Below are positions 27,149 through 35,126 of a DNA stretch of 64,000 bases, piece after piece (positions within the stretch are counted from its first letter, which is position 1; the number at the start of each line of letters is the position of its first letter). Made by a program: the position numbers and the translations under genes. The notes beneath the pieces were generated by a model. That model was not told the DNA's origin. It did no database searches and saw nothing but the letters and a program-made list of their open reading frames with translations. This stretch comes from JBBTCX01 sp964494205 (lineage in GTDB: Bacteria > Planctomycetota > Phycisphaerae > UBA1845), in the NCBI GenBank assembly GCA_964494205.1, contig CAZBRD010000022.1:8634-72633 (forward strand), in the 5' to 3' direction.

Positions 27149-27302
27149 GTAGGGCGGGTTCTACCCGCCGCTTCGATGACGGAATATGGCGAAGAGTAGC
27201 ACGGTCAAGCGACAGCTTGGCCGTGGTGAATACCCGAGGATTGTAGGGCGGGTTTCACCCGCCGCATTGGTTTCAGAATTAGGCGGGTGGAACCCGCCCT
27301 AC
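27149..27302. repeat. Three copies of a GTAGGGCGGGTTNNACCCGCC palindrome
   Basis: Copy 1 is at 27149-27171, copy 2 at 27243-27265, and copy 3, inverted and lacking the last bases, at 27281-27302. Each copy is itself a hairpin (GCGGGT/ACCCGC), and copies 2 and 3 together form a large inverted repeat ending 12 bases before the start of the next gene. They fill the gap between the adaptor and ATPase genes and force that start downstream of any longer frame. Such repeats are probably dispersed in the genome. Confidence 0.8.
27200..27225. repeat. 26-nt hairpin repeat, copy 1
   Basis: Stem CACGGTCAAGC, loop GACA, stem GCTTGGCCGTG (one G-T pair). It belongs to a three-copy family with 45250-45275 and 61249-61274. 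It lies in the gap between the efflux adaptor and its ATPase. Confidence 0.75.
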
Positions 27303-27313
27303 CGTTGAACGAT

Positions 27314-28084
27314 ATGATTCGCACGATCCAGCTACGCAAAGAATATCGAATGGGCGACTCGACCGTGCACGCACTGGATGGTGTGGATGTTACCATTCGC
27401 CAGGGCGAGTTCGTCAGCATCATCGGCGCATCCGGCAGCGGCAAGAGCACGTTGATGCACATCCTCGGCTGCCTGCTCCGACCTAGCAGCGGCTCCTTCG
27501 AGTTCAACGGACGTGCCGTTCAAACGCTCACCGATCGCCAACTGGCTGATTTGCGAAATCGCCAGATCGGATTCGTGTTTCAAACATTCAACCTGATTCA
27601 GCGCACGACAGCCCTCGAAAACGTCATGGTGCCGCTGGTCTATACTCGTCGCGCCTTTTCCAGCGCAACCGCCAAAAACGCACTCGATCGCGTCGGTCTC
27701 GCCCGTCGCGCCAAACACAGACCCAACGAACTTTCCGGCGGCGAGTGTCAGCGTGTAGCCATCGCCCGCGCAATCGTGAACAGCCCCGAGTTGATCCTCG
27801 CCGACGAACCCACGGGAAACCTCGACAGCAAAACCGGCCAGCAGATCATGGACATTTTCCACGAACTGCATCAAAGCGGCATCACGATCGTCATCGTCAC
27901 GCACGAAATGGACGTAGCCGTGCAGGCGAATCGCGTCATTCAGATGAAGGACGGCAAAGTGGTCGACGATTCGGTGATCGATTCGCGACGACGGCAAGAG
28001 ATTCTCGCGACCGCGGAAGCAGCACATTCGCGACTGAGTCGCCGCGGTTCACCCACAGGAGGTCGAGCGCCCGCTCCTGTATGA
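27314..28084 (+). CDS. MacB/LolD-type ABC transporter ATPase
   Basis: A 256-residue ATPase that powers the efflux pump formed with the flanking adaptor and permease. Walker A is GASGSGKST, the Q loop FVFQTFNLIQ, the signature LSGGECQRVAIARAI, Walker B LILADEPTGNLDS, and the switch His is in VTHEM. The start is the ATG at 27314; the longer frame from 27287 begins inside a repeat. The last residues (GSPTGGRAPAPV) are encoded by a palindromic repeat at 28055-28080, so the original C-terminus has probably been replaced by repeat sequence. Confidence 0.9.
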   Translation: MIRTIQLRKEYRMGDSTVHALDGVDVTIRQGEFVSIIGASGSGKSTLMHILGCLLRPSSGSFEFNGRAVQTLTDRQLADLRNRQIGFVFQTFNLIQRTTALENVMVPLVYTRRAFSSATAKNALDRVGLARRAKHRPNELSGGECQRVAIARAIVNSPELILADEPTGNLDSKTGQQIMDIFHELHQSGITIVIVTHEMDVAVQANRVIQMKDGKVVDDSVIDSRRRQEILATAEAAHSRLSRRGSPTGGRAPAPV

Positions 28085-28112
28085 GCGAGCAGCGGACTTT
28101 AGCCCGCGCGCA
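28055..28112. repeat. Palindromic repeats overlapping the 3' end of the ATPase gene
   Basis: An inverted repeat ACAGGAG-N12-CTCCTGT (28055-28080) with an inner GAGCG/CGCTC pairing, followed by an imperfect hairpin around GCGGACTTTAGCCCGC. The first half lies within the coding sequence and supplies its last codons and stop. This looks like repeat insertion at a gene end. Confidence 0.6.
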
Positions 28113-28144
28113 GGTATCAACGCAGAACGCACGCTGAGAAAACG

Positions 28145-29356
28145 ATGTTTCACCTACGATTAGTCCAAACCGCGATTCAAGCTCTGCGACAGAATTTTCT
28201 GCGATCATTGCTGGCCACTCTGGGCGTGGTCATCGGCGTCGGCGCTGTCGTCTCAGCCGTTTCCATTCTCGCGGGCACCAACCGCGACGTTCTCCAGCGC
28301 GTCGAAGCGCTGGGTGCGGATCAGGCGATCATCGTCTCTGGAACCGACAAAGGAAATTCGCGACAAACGCGCGTGCAATCTCTCAAGCTCGACGACGTCG
28401 ATCAACTGACCAAGGACAACGAGGACATTATTCGAGCTGTCGCGCCACAGTATCAGATACCGCAACAAGTCAAACGAATTTCGCGTAACACAGCCGTCAG
28501 CGTGCTCGGCACCACCGAAGAGTACGCAGAAATGAACGACTACCACCCGATCGAAGGCCGCTTCATCAATCGGGAAGACGTTCGCGGCGGCGCACAAAAC
28601 TGTGTGCTTGGGTCTTCGGTCGCAGAAGAGCTCTTCGGCGCGAAATCAGCCATCGGAGAAACCGTCTCGATCGAAGGAAAGTCATTTATCGTCGTAGGCG
28701 TCATGGAGGAGAAAGGCGCTCTCGGCTTCACCGAGGTCGATACGCAAGTCATCGTTCCCATCACGACAGCCATGCAACGACTCGTCAAAAGCACAAACGT
28801 CAACCTCATCGTGGTCCAGGCTGTCGATGCGAGCAAGCTCGATGCGTGCATCGAGCGAATCAAGAAAACACTTCGTGCGAGCCATCACATTCGCGCCGGC
28901 GAAGACGACGATTTCACCGTGTTCACTCAGGAACGCATGAAAACCATGTTTGGCCAGTTCTCGATGGTCTTCGCCATCGTGCTCTACAGCATCGCAGGCA
29001 TTTCGCTCGTGGTCGGCGGCATCGGCATTATGAATATCATGCTTGTCTCAGTGACGGAGCGCACGCGCGAGATCGGCGTCCGCATCGCCGTCGGCGCGCG
29101 TCGCTTCGATATCCTCAAGCAGTTCATGACCGAAGCTGCGTTCATCAGCCTGCTCGGCGGCGGCTTCGGCGCACTTTTCGGCTGGGCGGTGGCAAGCCTG
29201 ATCGGAGAATACACACAGGTAATCAAGATTTACACGTCAACGTGGACCGTGCTGCTTGCGCTGGCGATGGCTGTCCTCGTGGGAATCGTTAGCGGAATCT
29301 ACCCAGCCATTCGCGCTTCGCAGCTCGACCCGGTGGAAGCCCTTCGATATGAATGA
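28145..29356 (+). CDS. MacB-type ABC transporter permease
   Basis: A 403-residue permease of the MacB/FtsX family. The first membrane segment (about 20-43, in LLATLGVVIGVGAVVSAVSI) is followed by a periplasmic core domain (about 50-270), then three C-terminal membrane segments (about 280-310, 335-360, 365-390) containing SLVVGGIGIMNIMLVSVTER and TREIGVRIAVGARR. The gene is 60 bases after the ATPase. The ATPase is a separate gene, unlike E. coli MacB where the two are fused. With the adaptor it forms a tripartite export system for an unknown substrate. Confidence 0.9.
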   Translation: MFHLRLVQTAIQALRQNFLRSLLATLGVVIGVGAVVSAVSILAGTNRDVLQRVEALGADQAIIVSGTDKGNSRQTRVQSLKLDDVDQLTKDNEDIIRAVAPQYQIPQQVKRISRNTAVSVLGTTEEYAEMNDYHPIEGRFINREDVRGGAQNCVLGSSVAEELFGAKSAIGETVSIEGKSFIVVGVMEEKGALGFTEVDTQVIVPITTAMQRLVKSTNVNLIVVQAVDASKLDACIERIKKTLRASHHIRAGEDDDFTVFTQERMKTMFGQFSMVFAIVLYSIAGISLVVGGIGIMNIMLVSVTERTREIGVRIAVGARRFDILKQFMTEAAFISLLGGGFGALFGWAVASLIGEYTQVIKIYTSTWTVLLALAMAVLVGIVSGIYPAIRASQLDPVEALRYE

Positions 29357-29448
29357 CTTGTGCTAATTTGGCACGAGCCGTCGATATGATCAGAAAAGTC
29401 ATCGCAGCTACAAGACACGTGAATGCCAACAAGATCATGCGACAACAC

Positions 29449-29481
29449 TTCCCCCCTTGGTAAAGGGGGATCGAGGGGGGT
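29449..29481. repeat. CCCCCCTT...AAAGGGGG element downstream of permease
   Basis: A hairpin of CCCCCTT with AAGGGGG around GGTA, followed by ATCGAGGGGGG. It lies between two convergent genes and could stop transcription from either side, although no long T-run follows. The same kind of sequence is, from memory, widespread in intergenic DNA of several phyla. Confidence 0.5.
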
Positions 29482-29511
29482 CCGCCCAATCAACTTGAAT
29501 GTTCGTTTGTC

Positions 29512-30330
29512 CTAGGGAATGCTCTTCCGCGCGAAAATGACCGGAATGCCTACCAGCAGCAGCACCAACAGCGGTGGTTCGGGCACAACGAAAGTTCCGA
29601 CATCCACGATCGAGCGTGCCGCGCTTTCATATTCACCGAGCGAAGAAACCTGTGCACGCGCTGCCGCAGCGTCAAACGCATCCTGAAGCTGCGATCGTCC
29701 GCTGAAACCCTCGAAAATGTTCACAGTCCCAGCCGCTTCGAACAAAGGATCGGTCAACACCGCCAGCGCATCTGCGAAAATGTTGCCGGAGACATTGACG
29801 GGTCCGACATCGAGATCGCTCATCACCGTGTTGTTTGCAAAGCGACCGTCGTTCTCGACATTCTGCCGCGATGAGTAGTTCATTTCGAGATCGTAGAAAC
29901 CAAAACCATCAATCGAAAACGAACCGTCAACCAGAAGCGATCCGCTGATCGAAGTCTCCTGCGACCCGGCATCCACGTTCAAAAGGTAATTCAGCGGACT
30001 CGCCGTCGAGTCGCCGTTCAACGCCGTGCTGAAATCAATGTCGAGCGTCGGCAGGATCCGCTTTCCCGTCCCTACCTGAAAAGAAACTGGTCCCTGCAAC
30101 GCCAAGCTTCCAAAACCAAAGTCGAGCGGCTGACCAGTGAAGTTCGTATTAACCAGAAAATCAACGCCGCCGCTCAGCAAATTGTCTTGCCCCTGAACCT
30201 CGAACCCGAGTGCGTCCAATCCGATTCCGATTTCATTCAGATACCCGGCGCGGGCGGTCGTGGCACCGCCAAGCAGCGCACCAATCGACAAACTTCCAAG
30301 AATCCAACTGTTCGATCGTAGATTATTCAC
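29512..30330 (-). CDS. PEP-CTERM exported protein
   Basis: About 272 residues. I choose the GTG at 30330, which has AGGA five bases upstream and directly begins a compact signal peptide (NNLRSNSWILGSLSIGALLG then TARA); in-frame ATGs at 30369 and 30414 would add an unusual N-terminus. The C-terminus is a PEP-CTERM sorting signal: VPEPP, a hydrophobic helix LLVLLLVGIPVIF, and the basic end ARKSIP. Exosortase would cleave it for anchoring or secretion. The middle part is rich in beta-strand, Gly, Ser and Asn, with no known domain. Exosortase is not encoded in the window. Confidence 0.8.
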   Translation of the reverse strand: MNNLRSNSWILGSLSIGALLGGATTARAGYLNEIGIGLDALGFEVQGQDNLLSGGVDFLVNTNFTGQPLDFGFGSLALQGPVSFQVGTGKRILPTLDIDFSTALNGDSTASPLNYLLNVDAGSQETSISGSLLVDGSFSIDGFGFYDLEMNYSSRQNVENDGRFANNTVMSDLDVGPVNVSGNIFADALAVLTDPLFEAAGTVNIFEGFSGRSQLQDAFDAAAARAQVSSLGEYESAARSIVDVGTFVVPEPPLLVLLLVGIPVIFARKSIP

Positions 30331-30564
30331 AGGATTCCTCAGCTCTCTTTGCTCAACTAACCCCTTCATGGCGAGCAGGTTACCGCGCCACTTCGTCATT
30401 CTCGCAACCATCATGATAATGGTGGAGACCGAAGCGATACCAGTACCTTTCTATCGGCAATTGTTGCCGGACAGACAATGATGCCCGACCCGTCTTTGCC
30501 GACATTCCGCAAACATTCTGCCGTAAGGTGCAATAAAAACCGTTTGAGCAACATGGAAAAGGGG

Positions 30565-30604
30565 TTCGTCCCAGCTCAGGACGAATCCGCCAAAGGGGGC
30601 TGGG
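30565..30604 (+). promoter_or_regulatory. Structured leader before the IPTL-CTERM-like gene
   Basis: TTCGTCC (30565-30571) can pair with GGACGAA (30579-30585), while the overlapping CCCAGC (30570-30575) can pair with GCTGGG (30599-30604). The two pairings share bases, so they exclude each other. The second ends seven bases before the AGGAGG ribosome binding site (30611-30616). This is the layout of a regulatory leader, but no known riboswitch class fits. Confidence 0.35.
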
Positions 30605-30622
30605 TTAATCAGGAGGATGAAG

Positions 30623-31462
30623 ATGAATCGATTTGCAATCGTATCTCTCGCCATTGTTGGGGTTTATGGAACTCTACCACTACAGGCGGAGGTGCAGTAT
30701 CCCGAGGGAACTCAGGACTTTGAATCCCTGAATGTCGGGGACTCGGTCGTGTCTCTGTTCGACTGGGTGATTGTCAACACCAGCGCCCCCGGCCTTTACA
30801 CGGTTGTGGGCGCAAACGATGTGCTCGGGAATGTTCAGGTCCACAACACATCCACTCGCTGGCTCCGGGTGGATGATCAGGACGGCTCGAACGTGCAGAA
30901 TCGGTTCTATAGCCCCACGATGATTTCGCCCACCGATCAGGATTATGCCTGGACGTTCTATGTGAATCTGGAAGCCACCCCGCCGGGTGGTGCGGATACC
31001 AAGCCCAAGATCGTAGTGCAGCACCTCGCGCCGGGCTTCTCAAACGCTTGGGGCGTCGAGTTCACAGCCACCGGCGCGAATCTCATTACGTTGGCCGTTG
31101 GTGGCGGAGCTGCGAGCACGCCGCTTTACTCGATTGCAGGGCCGACCGGTCTTGGGGAATGGGTGAAGATCCAACTCAACGTCAGTTTCACCGAAAACAA
31201 AGTGTCAGCCTCCGTGAACGGTGGCCCGCGCGTTTCGCTGCCCATCGCTCCTGTTCCTGCGCTCGATATGAAGGTCTTCCGCTTCTGCTATCGCGGCGAA
31301 GGCCCGGGCAACGTCAACAAGATGCTCATCGACGATGTCACCTTGCAGGTGGGTTCATCGTTGCCCACGCCAACTGTTTCCGAATGGGGCCTGATTGTCA
31401 TGGCACTCCTCCTGATCACCGGCGGCAAAATCTTCTTCCACCGCCGTGTCGTTTTGTCGTAA
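30623..31462 (+). CDS. Exported protein with IPTL-CTERM-like sorting signal
   Basis: A 279-residue protein. The ATG at 30623 has AGGAGG six bases upstream; the ATG two codons earlier is too close to it. A signal peptide (1-22) is followed by a lectin/LamG-like all-beta region (DFESLNVGDSVVSLFDWVIV, later ENKVSASVNGGPRVSLP) and a C-terminal signal TPTVSEWGLIVMALLLITGG followed by FFHRR. This matches IPTL-CTERM (IPTLSEWGL-type) apart from the variant PTV. It stands divergent from the PEP-CTERM gene. Confidence 0.78.
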   Translation: MNRFAIVSLAIVGVYGTLPLQAEVQYPEGTQDFESLNVGDSVVSLFDWVIVNTSAPGLYTVVGANDVLGNVQVHNTSTRWLRVDDQDGSNVQNRFYSPTMISPTDQDYAWTFYVNLEATPPGGADTKPKIVVQHLAPGFSNAWGVEFTATGANLITLAVGGGAASTPLYSIAGPTGLGEWVKIQLNVSFTENKVSASVNGGPRVSLPIAPVPALDMKVFRFCYRGEGPGNVNKMLIDDVTLQVGSSLPTPTVSEWGLIVMALLLITGGKIFFHRRVVLS

Positions 31463-31696
31463 CCAACTTCACAGGTAACATTCGAATAGACTGCGTCAGC
31501 GTCTCGCGTCCTGGTGCCATGGAACGCGAGACGCCGGCGTTTTCCGGACCAGCGAGCCGGGTGCTACAGCACTCGACTGGCACCGCCAAGCTTCTAGCGC
31601 ATGATTGCACACGAAGATTCAGTACCACCCAAAGATAACTCATCGCCTTGACCGATGTTATAACATTTGTTAAACTATGAACCGGAGGAAAAAACT

Positions 31697-31921
31697 ATGG
31701 TCGAAGTTACTTTGCGGAAGATCGGCAATTCCTTGGGAGTAATCCTACCTGCTGAAGCTACAAACGCCTTGAAGGTGCAGGAGGGTGATAAGCTCTTTCT
31801 GACGGATAGTCCCGATGGGTTGCGCCTTACACCCTACGATCCGCAATTCGCCGAGCAGATGAAAGCCGCCTCAAAGGGTATGCGTCAGTACCGCAACGCG
31901 CTGCGAGAATTGGCCAAGTGA
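31697..31921 (+). CDS. AbrB/MazE-type antitoxin
   Basis: A 74-residue protein with the swapped-hairpin AbrB fold: VTLRKIGNSLGVILPAEATN then LKVQEGDKLFLTDSPDGLRL. The ATG at 31697 has GGAGG eight bases upstream; a longer frame to 31667 has no support. The C-terminal helical stretch (FAEQMKAASKGMRQYRNALR) is the likely toxin-binding arm. It overlaps the Doc-like toxin gene by four bases. The protein probably binds its own promoter with the toxin, as type II antitoxins do. Confidence 0.9.
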   Translation: MVEVTLRKIGNSLGVILPAEATNALKVQEGDKLFLTDSPDGLRLTPYDPQFAEQMKAASKGMRQYRNALRELAK

Positions 31922-32388
31922 AGAAACCTCACTGGCTCAGCCTTGACGCCGTCCTTGCGATGCACGAACAACTTGTAGCCGAACACGGCGGTTCCATCGT
32001 GCTTCGAGACAGAGGATTGCTCGAATCGGCTCTTGTGGCTGCCCAGAAACACTTTGCGTATGGCCAGCGCGATCTTTTCAAACTCGCAGCCGTTTACGCG
32101 CACGGTCTTTCGCGCAATCACCCTTTTGTTGACGGAAACAAGCGCATCGCCTTTCTCGCGTCTTTTGTATTTCTCGATATCAACGGATGGGAATTACGAG
32201 CCGAAGAGCCGCAGGTCGTTGAAATCGTACTCAATCTCGCAGCCCGTCGTATCGACGAAGATAGCTATGCGGAGTGGTTGCGACAGAAGTCTGCGCGAAA
32301 ACTAAGGGCCGCCAAACCTTCCCGTCCTCAGACAAAGAAAGGCAAGCGCGGTGTTCGCGCCAAGAAATCCAGAAAGAAGTCTCCCTAG
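31918..32388 (+). CDS. Doc-type (Fic fold) toxin
   Basis: A 156-residue death-on-curing family protein. The catalytic loop is HPFVDGNKRIAF (68-79), with His68, Asp72, Asn74, Lys75 and Arg76 present; Doc proteins of this type phosphorylate elongation factor Tu. The GTG start overlaps the antitoxin stop (GTGA), so expression is coupled. The last 30 residues are very basic (KPSRPQTKKGKRGVRAKKSR), longer than classical Doc, and may bind RNA or DNA. The pairing of a Doc toxin with an AbrB/MazE-like antitoxin instead of Phd is a known but less common combination. Confidence 0.9.
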   Translation: MKKPHWLSLDAVLAMHEQLVAEHGGSIVLRDRGLLESALVAAQKHFAYGQRDLFKLAAVYAHGLSRNHPFVDGNKRIAFLASFVFLDINGWELRAEEPQVVEIVLNLAARRIDEDSYAEWLRQKSARKLRAAKPSRPQTKKGKRGVRAKKSRKKSP

Positions 32389-32414
32389 ACTTGTTAAACC
32401 GCAGCACGCCTAAA

Positions 32415-33782
32415 TTATTGCTGCCCCATCAAGTTCATGAAGTGCGCAGCAGTCTTCGTACCGCAGTGCAGGTCTTCCAATGCGAAGAACTCGTTCGGGC
32501 CGTGGGCGTTGCAATCCGGCACGCAGAAACCAATCATCAAAGAATCCGCACCCAAAACCTGCTTGAACATCGGAAGAATCGGCAGCGATCCGCCCTCGCG
32601 AATGAACACCGGTTCCCTGCCGTAGCCGAGCGCGACCGCTTTTTTGGCCGCTTCCATGCCTGGTGAATTGAGTTCGCTGACGTACGGGCCACAGTGCGAA
32701 TGGTTTAGGATTTCAATCTTTACGCCCTTCGGCGCGAGCTTCATGATCGTCTCATCGAACGCCTTGGCGATCTTGTCGGGGTTCTGGTCGGGCACGAGTC
32801 GCATCGAGACTTTGATGGACACTTTCGCGGGAATAATGGTAGATGCACCTTTACCTGTAAAACCACCGAACATGCCGTTAACGTCGAGAGTCGGCCGAGC
32901 CCAGCGCCGCTCGATCGTGGTGTAATTCTTCTCGCCATCGAGTACGGACACGCCCATGCCTTCACGATAGCCATCCTCGTTGAACGGCAGCGCGTTCATC
33001 TTCTTCTTTTCATCTGGAGCGAGTTCGCGAACGTCATCATAGAAACCGGGAATCGTGACGCGATTGTTCTCATCGCGCAGCGACGCAATGATTTTGCAAA
33101 GCGCGTTGCCCGGGTTGACGAGCGTGCCGCCGTACGACCCGCTGTGCAGATCCTGCTTGGGTCCGGTGACGATGACCTCCTTATAGATCAATCCCTTAGT
33201 GCCGTACGTGATCGCGGGAATCTTGGTGTCAAACTTCGGCGTGTCCGAAAGCACGATGTAGTCACACGCAAGTTTGTCCTTGTGTTGCTTGATCATGTCA
33301 GCCAGGTTTGGCGAACCGATCTCCTCTTCACCTTCGACAAGGAACTTGATCCGCCCGGGCAATTTGCCCGCGATCGCCATCCAAGCCTCTGCCGCAAGCA
33401 GATGCGCCAGCACCTGTCCTTTGTCATCCGCAGAGCCGCGAGCGTACACCGCGCCATCGCGCACCGTCGGTTCAAACGGCGGTGAGTGCCAGAGCGTCTC
33501 GTCACCAACAGGCTGCACGTCGTAATGACCGTACACGAGCACCGTCGGCCCCTTGCCGTTCGGACCGCTGTCCGCGATGACACTCGGGTGACCTTTGGTC
33601 TCAACGATTTCACTCTTGAGCCCGCACGAAGAAAGCAGTTTGTGTACCCACTCAGCCCCCTGCCGCGTGTCAGCCTTGCGCGCGGGATCGGTGGAGATGC
33701 ACGGCAACCGAAGGAAATCCATGAGCCGCTTGTTGTACGATTCCTTGTTGGCGTCGATGTGAGCAATTACTTTGTCGATCAT
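32415..33782 (-). CDS. M20 family dipeptidase
   Basis: A 455-residue zinc peptidase of the M20/CNDP type, probably a cytoplasmic dipeptidase. Metal and catalytic residues are visible: H86 and D88 in VYGHYDVQP, D119/D120 in RGSADDKGQ, E152/E153 in EGEEEIGSPN, and a C-terminal His in NAHGPNEF. The dimerisation lid contains YGGTLVNPGN. AAGGAG lies six bases before the ATG. No signal peptide. It probably provides amino acids from peptides; neighbours do not form an obvious operon with it. Confidence 0.9.
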   Translation of the reverse strand: MIDKVIAHIDANKESYNKRLMDFLRLPCISTDPARKADTRQGAEWVHKLLSSCGLKSEIVETKGHPSVIADSGPNGKGPTVLVYGHYDVQPVGDETLWHSPPFEPTVRDGAVYARGSADDKGQVLAHLLAAEAWMAIAGKLPGRIKFLVEGEEEIGSPNLADMIKQHKDKLACDYIVLSDTPKFDTKIPAITYGTKGLIYKEVIVTGPKQDLHSGSYGGTLVNPGNALCKIIASLRDENNRVTIPGFYDDVRELAPDEKKKMNALPFNEDGYREGMGVSVLDGEKNYTTIERRWARPTLDVNGMFGGFTGKGASTIIPAKVSIKVSMRLVPDQNPDKIAKAFDETIMKLAPKGVKIEILNHSHCGPYVSELNSPGMEAAKKAVALGYGREPVFIREGGSLPILPMFKQVLGADSLMIGFCVPDCNAHGPNEFFALEDLHCGTKTAAHFMNLMGQQ

Positions 33783-33927
33783 GGAAAACTCCTTGGTTGG
33801 CGAACCTCAATATCTCAGCGAGTAACCTACATCGGGAACGCCAAAAACGCCAGTGCGAACCGCGTGTTTTGATGTATGATGTGGCCGCAATCGGCGACCC
33901 AATCGAAGGTGCGCCATTGAGAAAAGA

Positions 33928-35031
33928 ATGCACGATTCACGATCAACTCCCCCTCCTCCGGACAAAGAGAACCCCAACGCGCCAGCCGACCTTTCCATCA
34001 ATAACCTGAATCGAACAAAGAAGTTTCTGTTTGCGGCAGTGGTCGTCGTTGGAGTGTTGCTCGCGGGTGAGGCGTTTTGTCGCCTGATGGGTTTCGGGGC
34101 GCGACAGAATGTAGCACGCTACATTTCGGAATGGCACGACACGCCCGATGGTCGAACGTATTGGGTCATACGCAGCCCCGGGTACAACTCGGACGGGTTT
34201 CGCGATCGTGAACACGCGGTCGAGAAGCCTGAGGGAACACAACGGATTATGTGCATCGGCGACAGCGTGACGCTTGGCCACGGCGTCAAGATGTCCGAAA
34301 CATACTCCGCGTACCTTCAATCGATTTTCGAGCAGTTGAAACTGCCCGTCGAAGTCTTCAACGTCGCCGTTTCCGGATGGTCGACGCTGCAGGAGGTGGC
34401 TGCCTATCGTCAGATTGCTCGGAAATATTCGCCCGATCACATCATTCTTGGATTCTGCTTCAATGACGTTGCTGAAATGCAGAACAATCTGCAAACGTCT
34501 CCGACAGCGCTCGTGAGTTTTGTCGCGCAGCACTCGGCGCTGATTCGCGCGCTCGTTCGATCCGAGGGGAGACAAGTACACAACGTCGAGGAGTTGATGG
34601 CCGAGAAGGAATCGGCCGCGGTGCAGTCAGGATGGGAGCTGGTGTTCAACGAGATGCTCACGTTGCGGAACGATCTGTGGAACGACGGCGTTCACTTCTC
34701 GGTCATCATGTTTCCGTTTCGATTTCAGGTGACTCCGGAGTCGAGCGCGCGAACGGATTCGGATTCCATTGAGACGATGCCTCGCGGGCAGCGACGGTTG
34801 TTTGAGTTCTGCATGAAGAACGACATACCGTGCCTCGACCTGCTGCCGACATTGAGCAAGATCGGACCAGAGGCATTTCTCGATGAAAGTCATCTTTCGC
34901 CCAAGGGAAACTGGGCGGTGGCTGAGCGCATGATTCACTGGGCACGCAGCGGGTGCGTGTGGTGTAGTCGAGAGTTGGAAGGGTTCGAGGGGACGAATTG
35001 CCCGCGATGCGGGCGAGCCATTGAGCGATGA
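33928..35031 (+). CDS. SGNH/GDSL hydrolase with C-terminal zinc-ribbon tail
   Basis: A 367-residue protein with a membrane anchor at about 32-53 and an SGNH domain after about 75. Blocks visible: GDSVTLGHGV with Ser113, NVAVSGWST, GFCFNDVAEM (Asn) and the terminal D-x-x-H in FLDESHLSPKGN. The last 25 residues carry two CxxC pairs (CVWC and CPRC), a zinc-ribbon pattern that is unexpected on a domain the anchor would place outside the cytoplasm. It resembles the 15.8 kb SGNH protein in overall design. The substrate is unknown. Confidence 0.75.
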   Translation: MHDSRSTPPPPDKENPNAPADLSINNLNRTKKFLFAAVVVVGVLLAGEAFCRLMGFGARQNVARYISEWHDTPDGRTYWVIRSPGYNSDGFRDREHAVEKPEGTQRIMCIGDSVTLGHGVKMSETYSAYLQSIFEQLKLPVEVFNVAVSGWSTLQEVAAYRQIARKYSPDHIILGFCFNDVAEMQNNLQTSPTALVSFVAQHSALIRALVRSEGRQVHNVEELMAEKESAAVQSGWELVFNEMLTLRNDLWNDGVHFSVIMFPFRFQVTPESSARTDSDSIETMPRGQRRLFEFCMKNDIPCLDLLPTLSKIGPEAFLDESHLSPKGNWAVAERMIHWARSGCVWCSRELEGFEGTNCPRCGRAIER

Positions 35032-35044
35032 TTTCAGCGGCACT

Positions 35045-35126
35045 TGGCCGAATTCAAGCACAAGTCACAAATGGCTAATTTCGCTAGGGTGAAAAAATTC
35101 TTCGAGTGTGCCATGGCGTGGCACTT
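35045..35126. repeat. Conserved intergenic repeat A, copy 1
   Basis: Begins 14 bases after the SGNH gene's stop. The core CAAATGGCTAATTTCGC (35068-35084) is identical to 53196-53212, followed by similar AGG(G)TGAAAAAA and by GTGCCATGGCGTGGCAC (35108-35124), which matches the second copy in 14 of 17 positions. It precedes a three-hairpin element by about 300 bases. The rest of the 35127-35422 stretch holds no gene that I can support; a 105-codon frame through it lacks features of a real gene. Confidence 0.75.
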
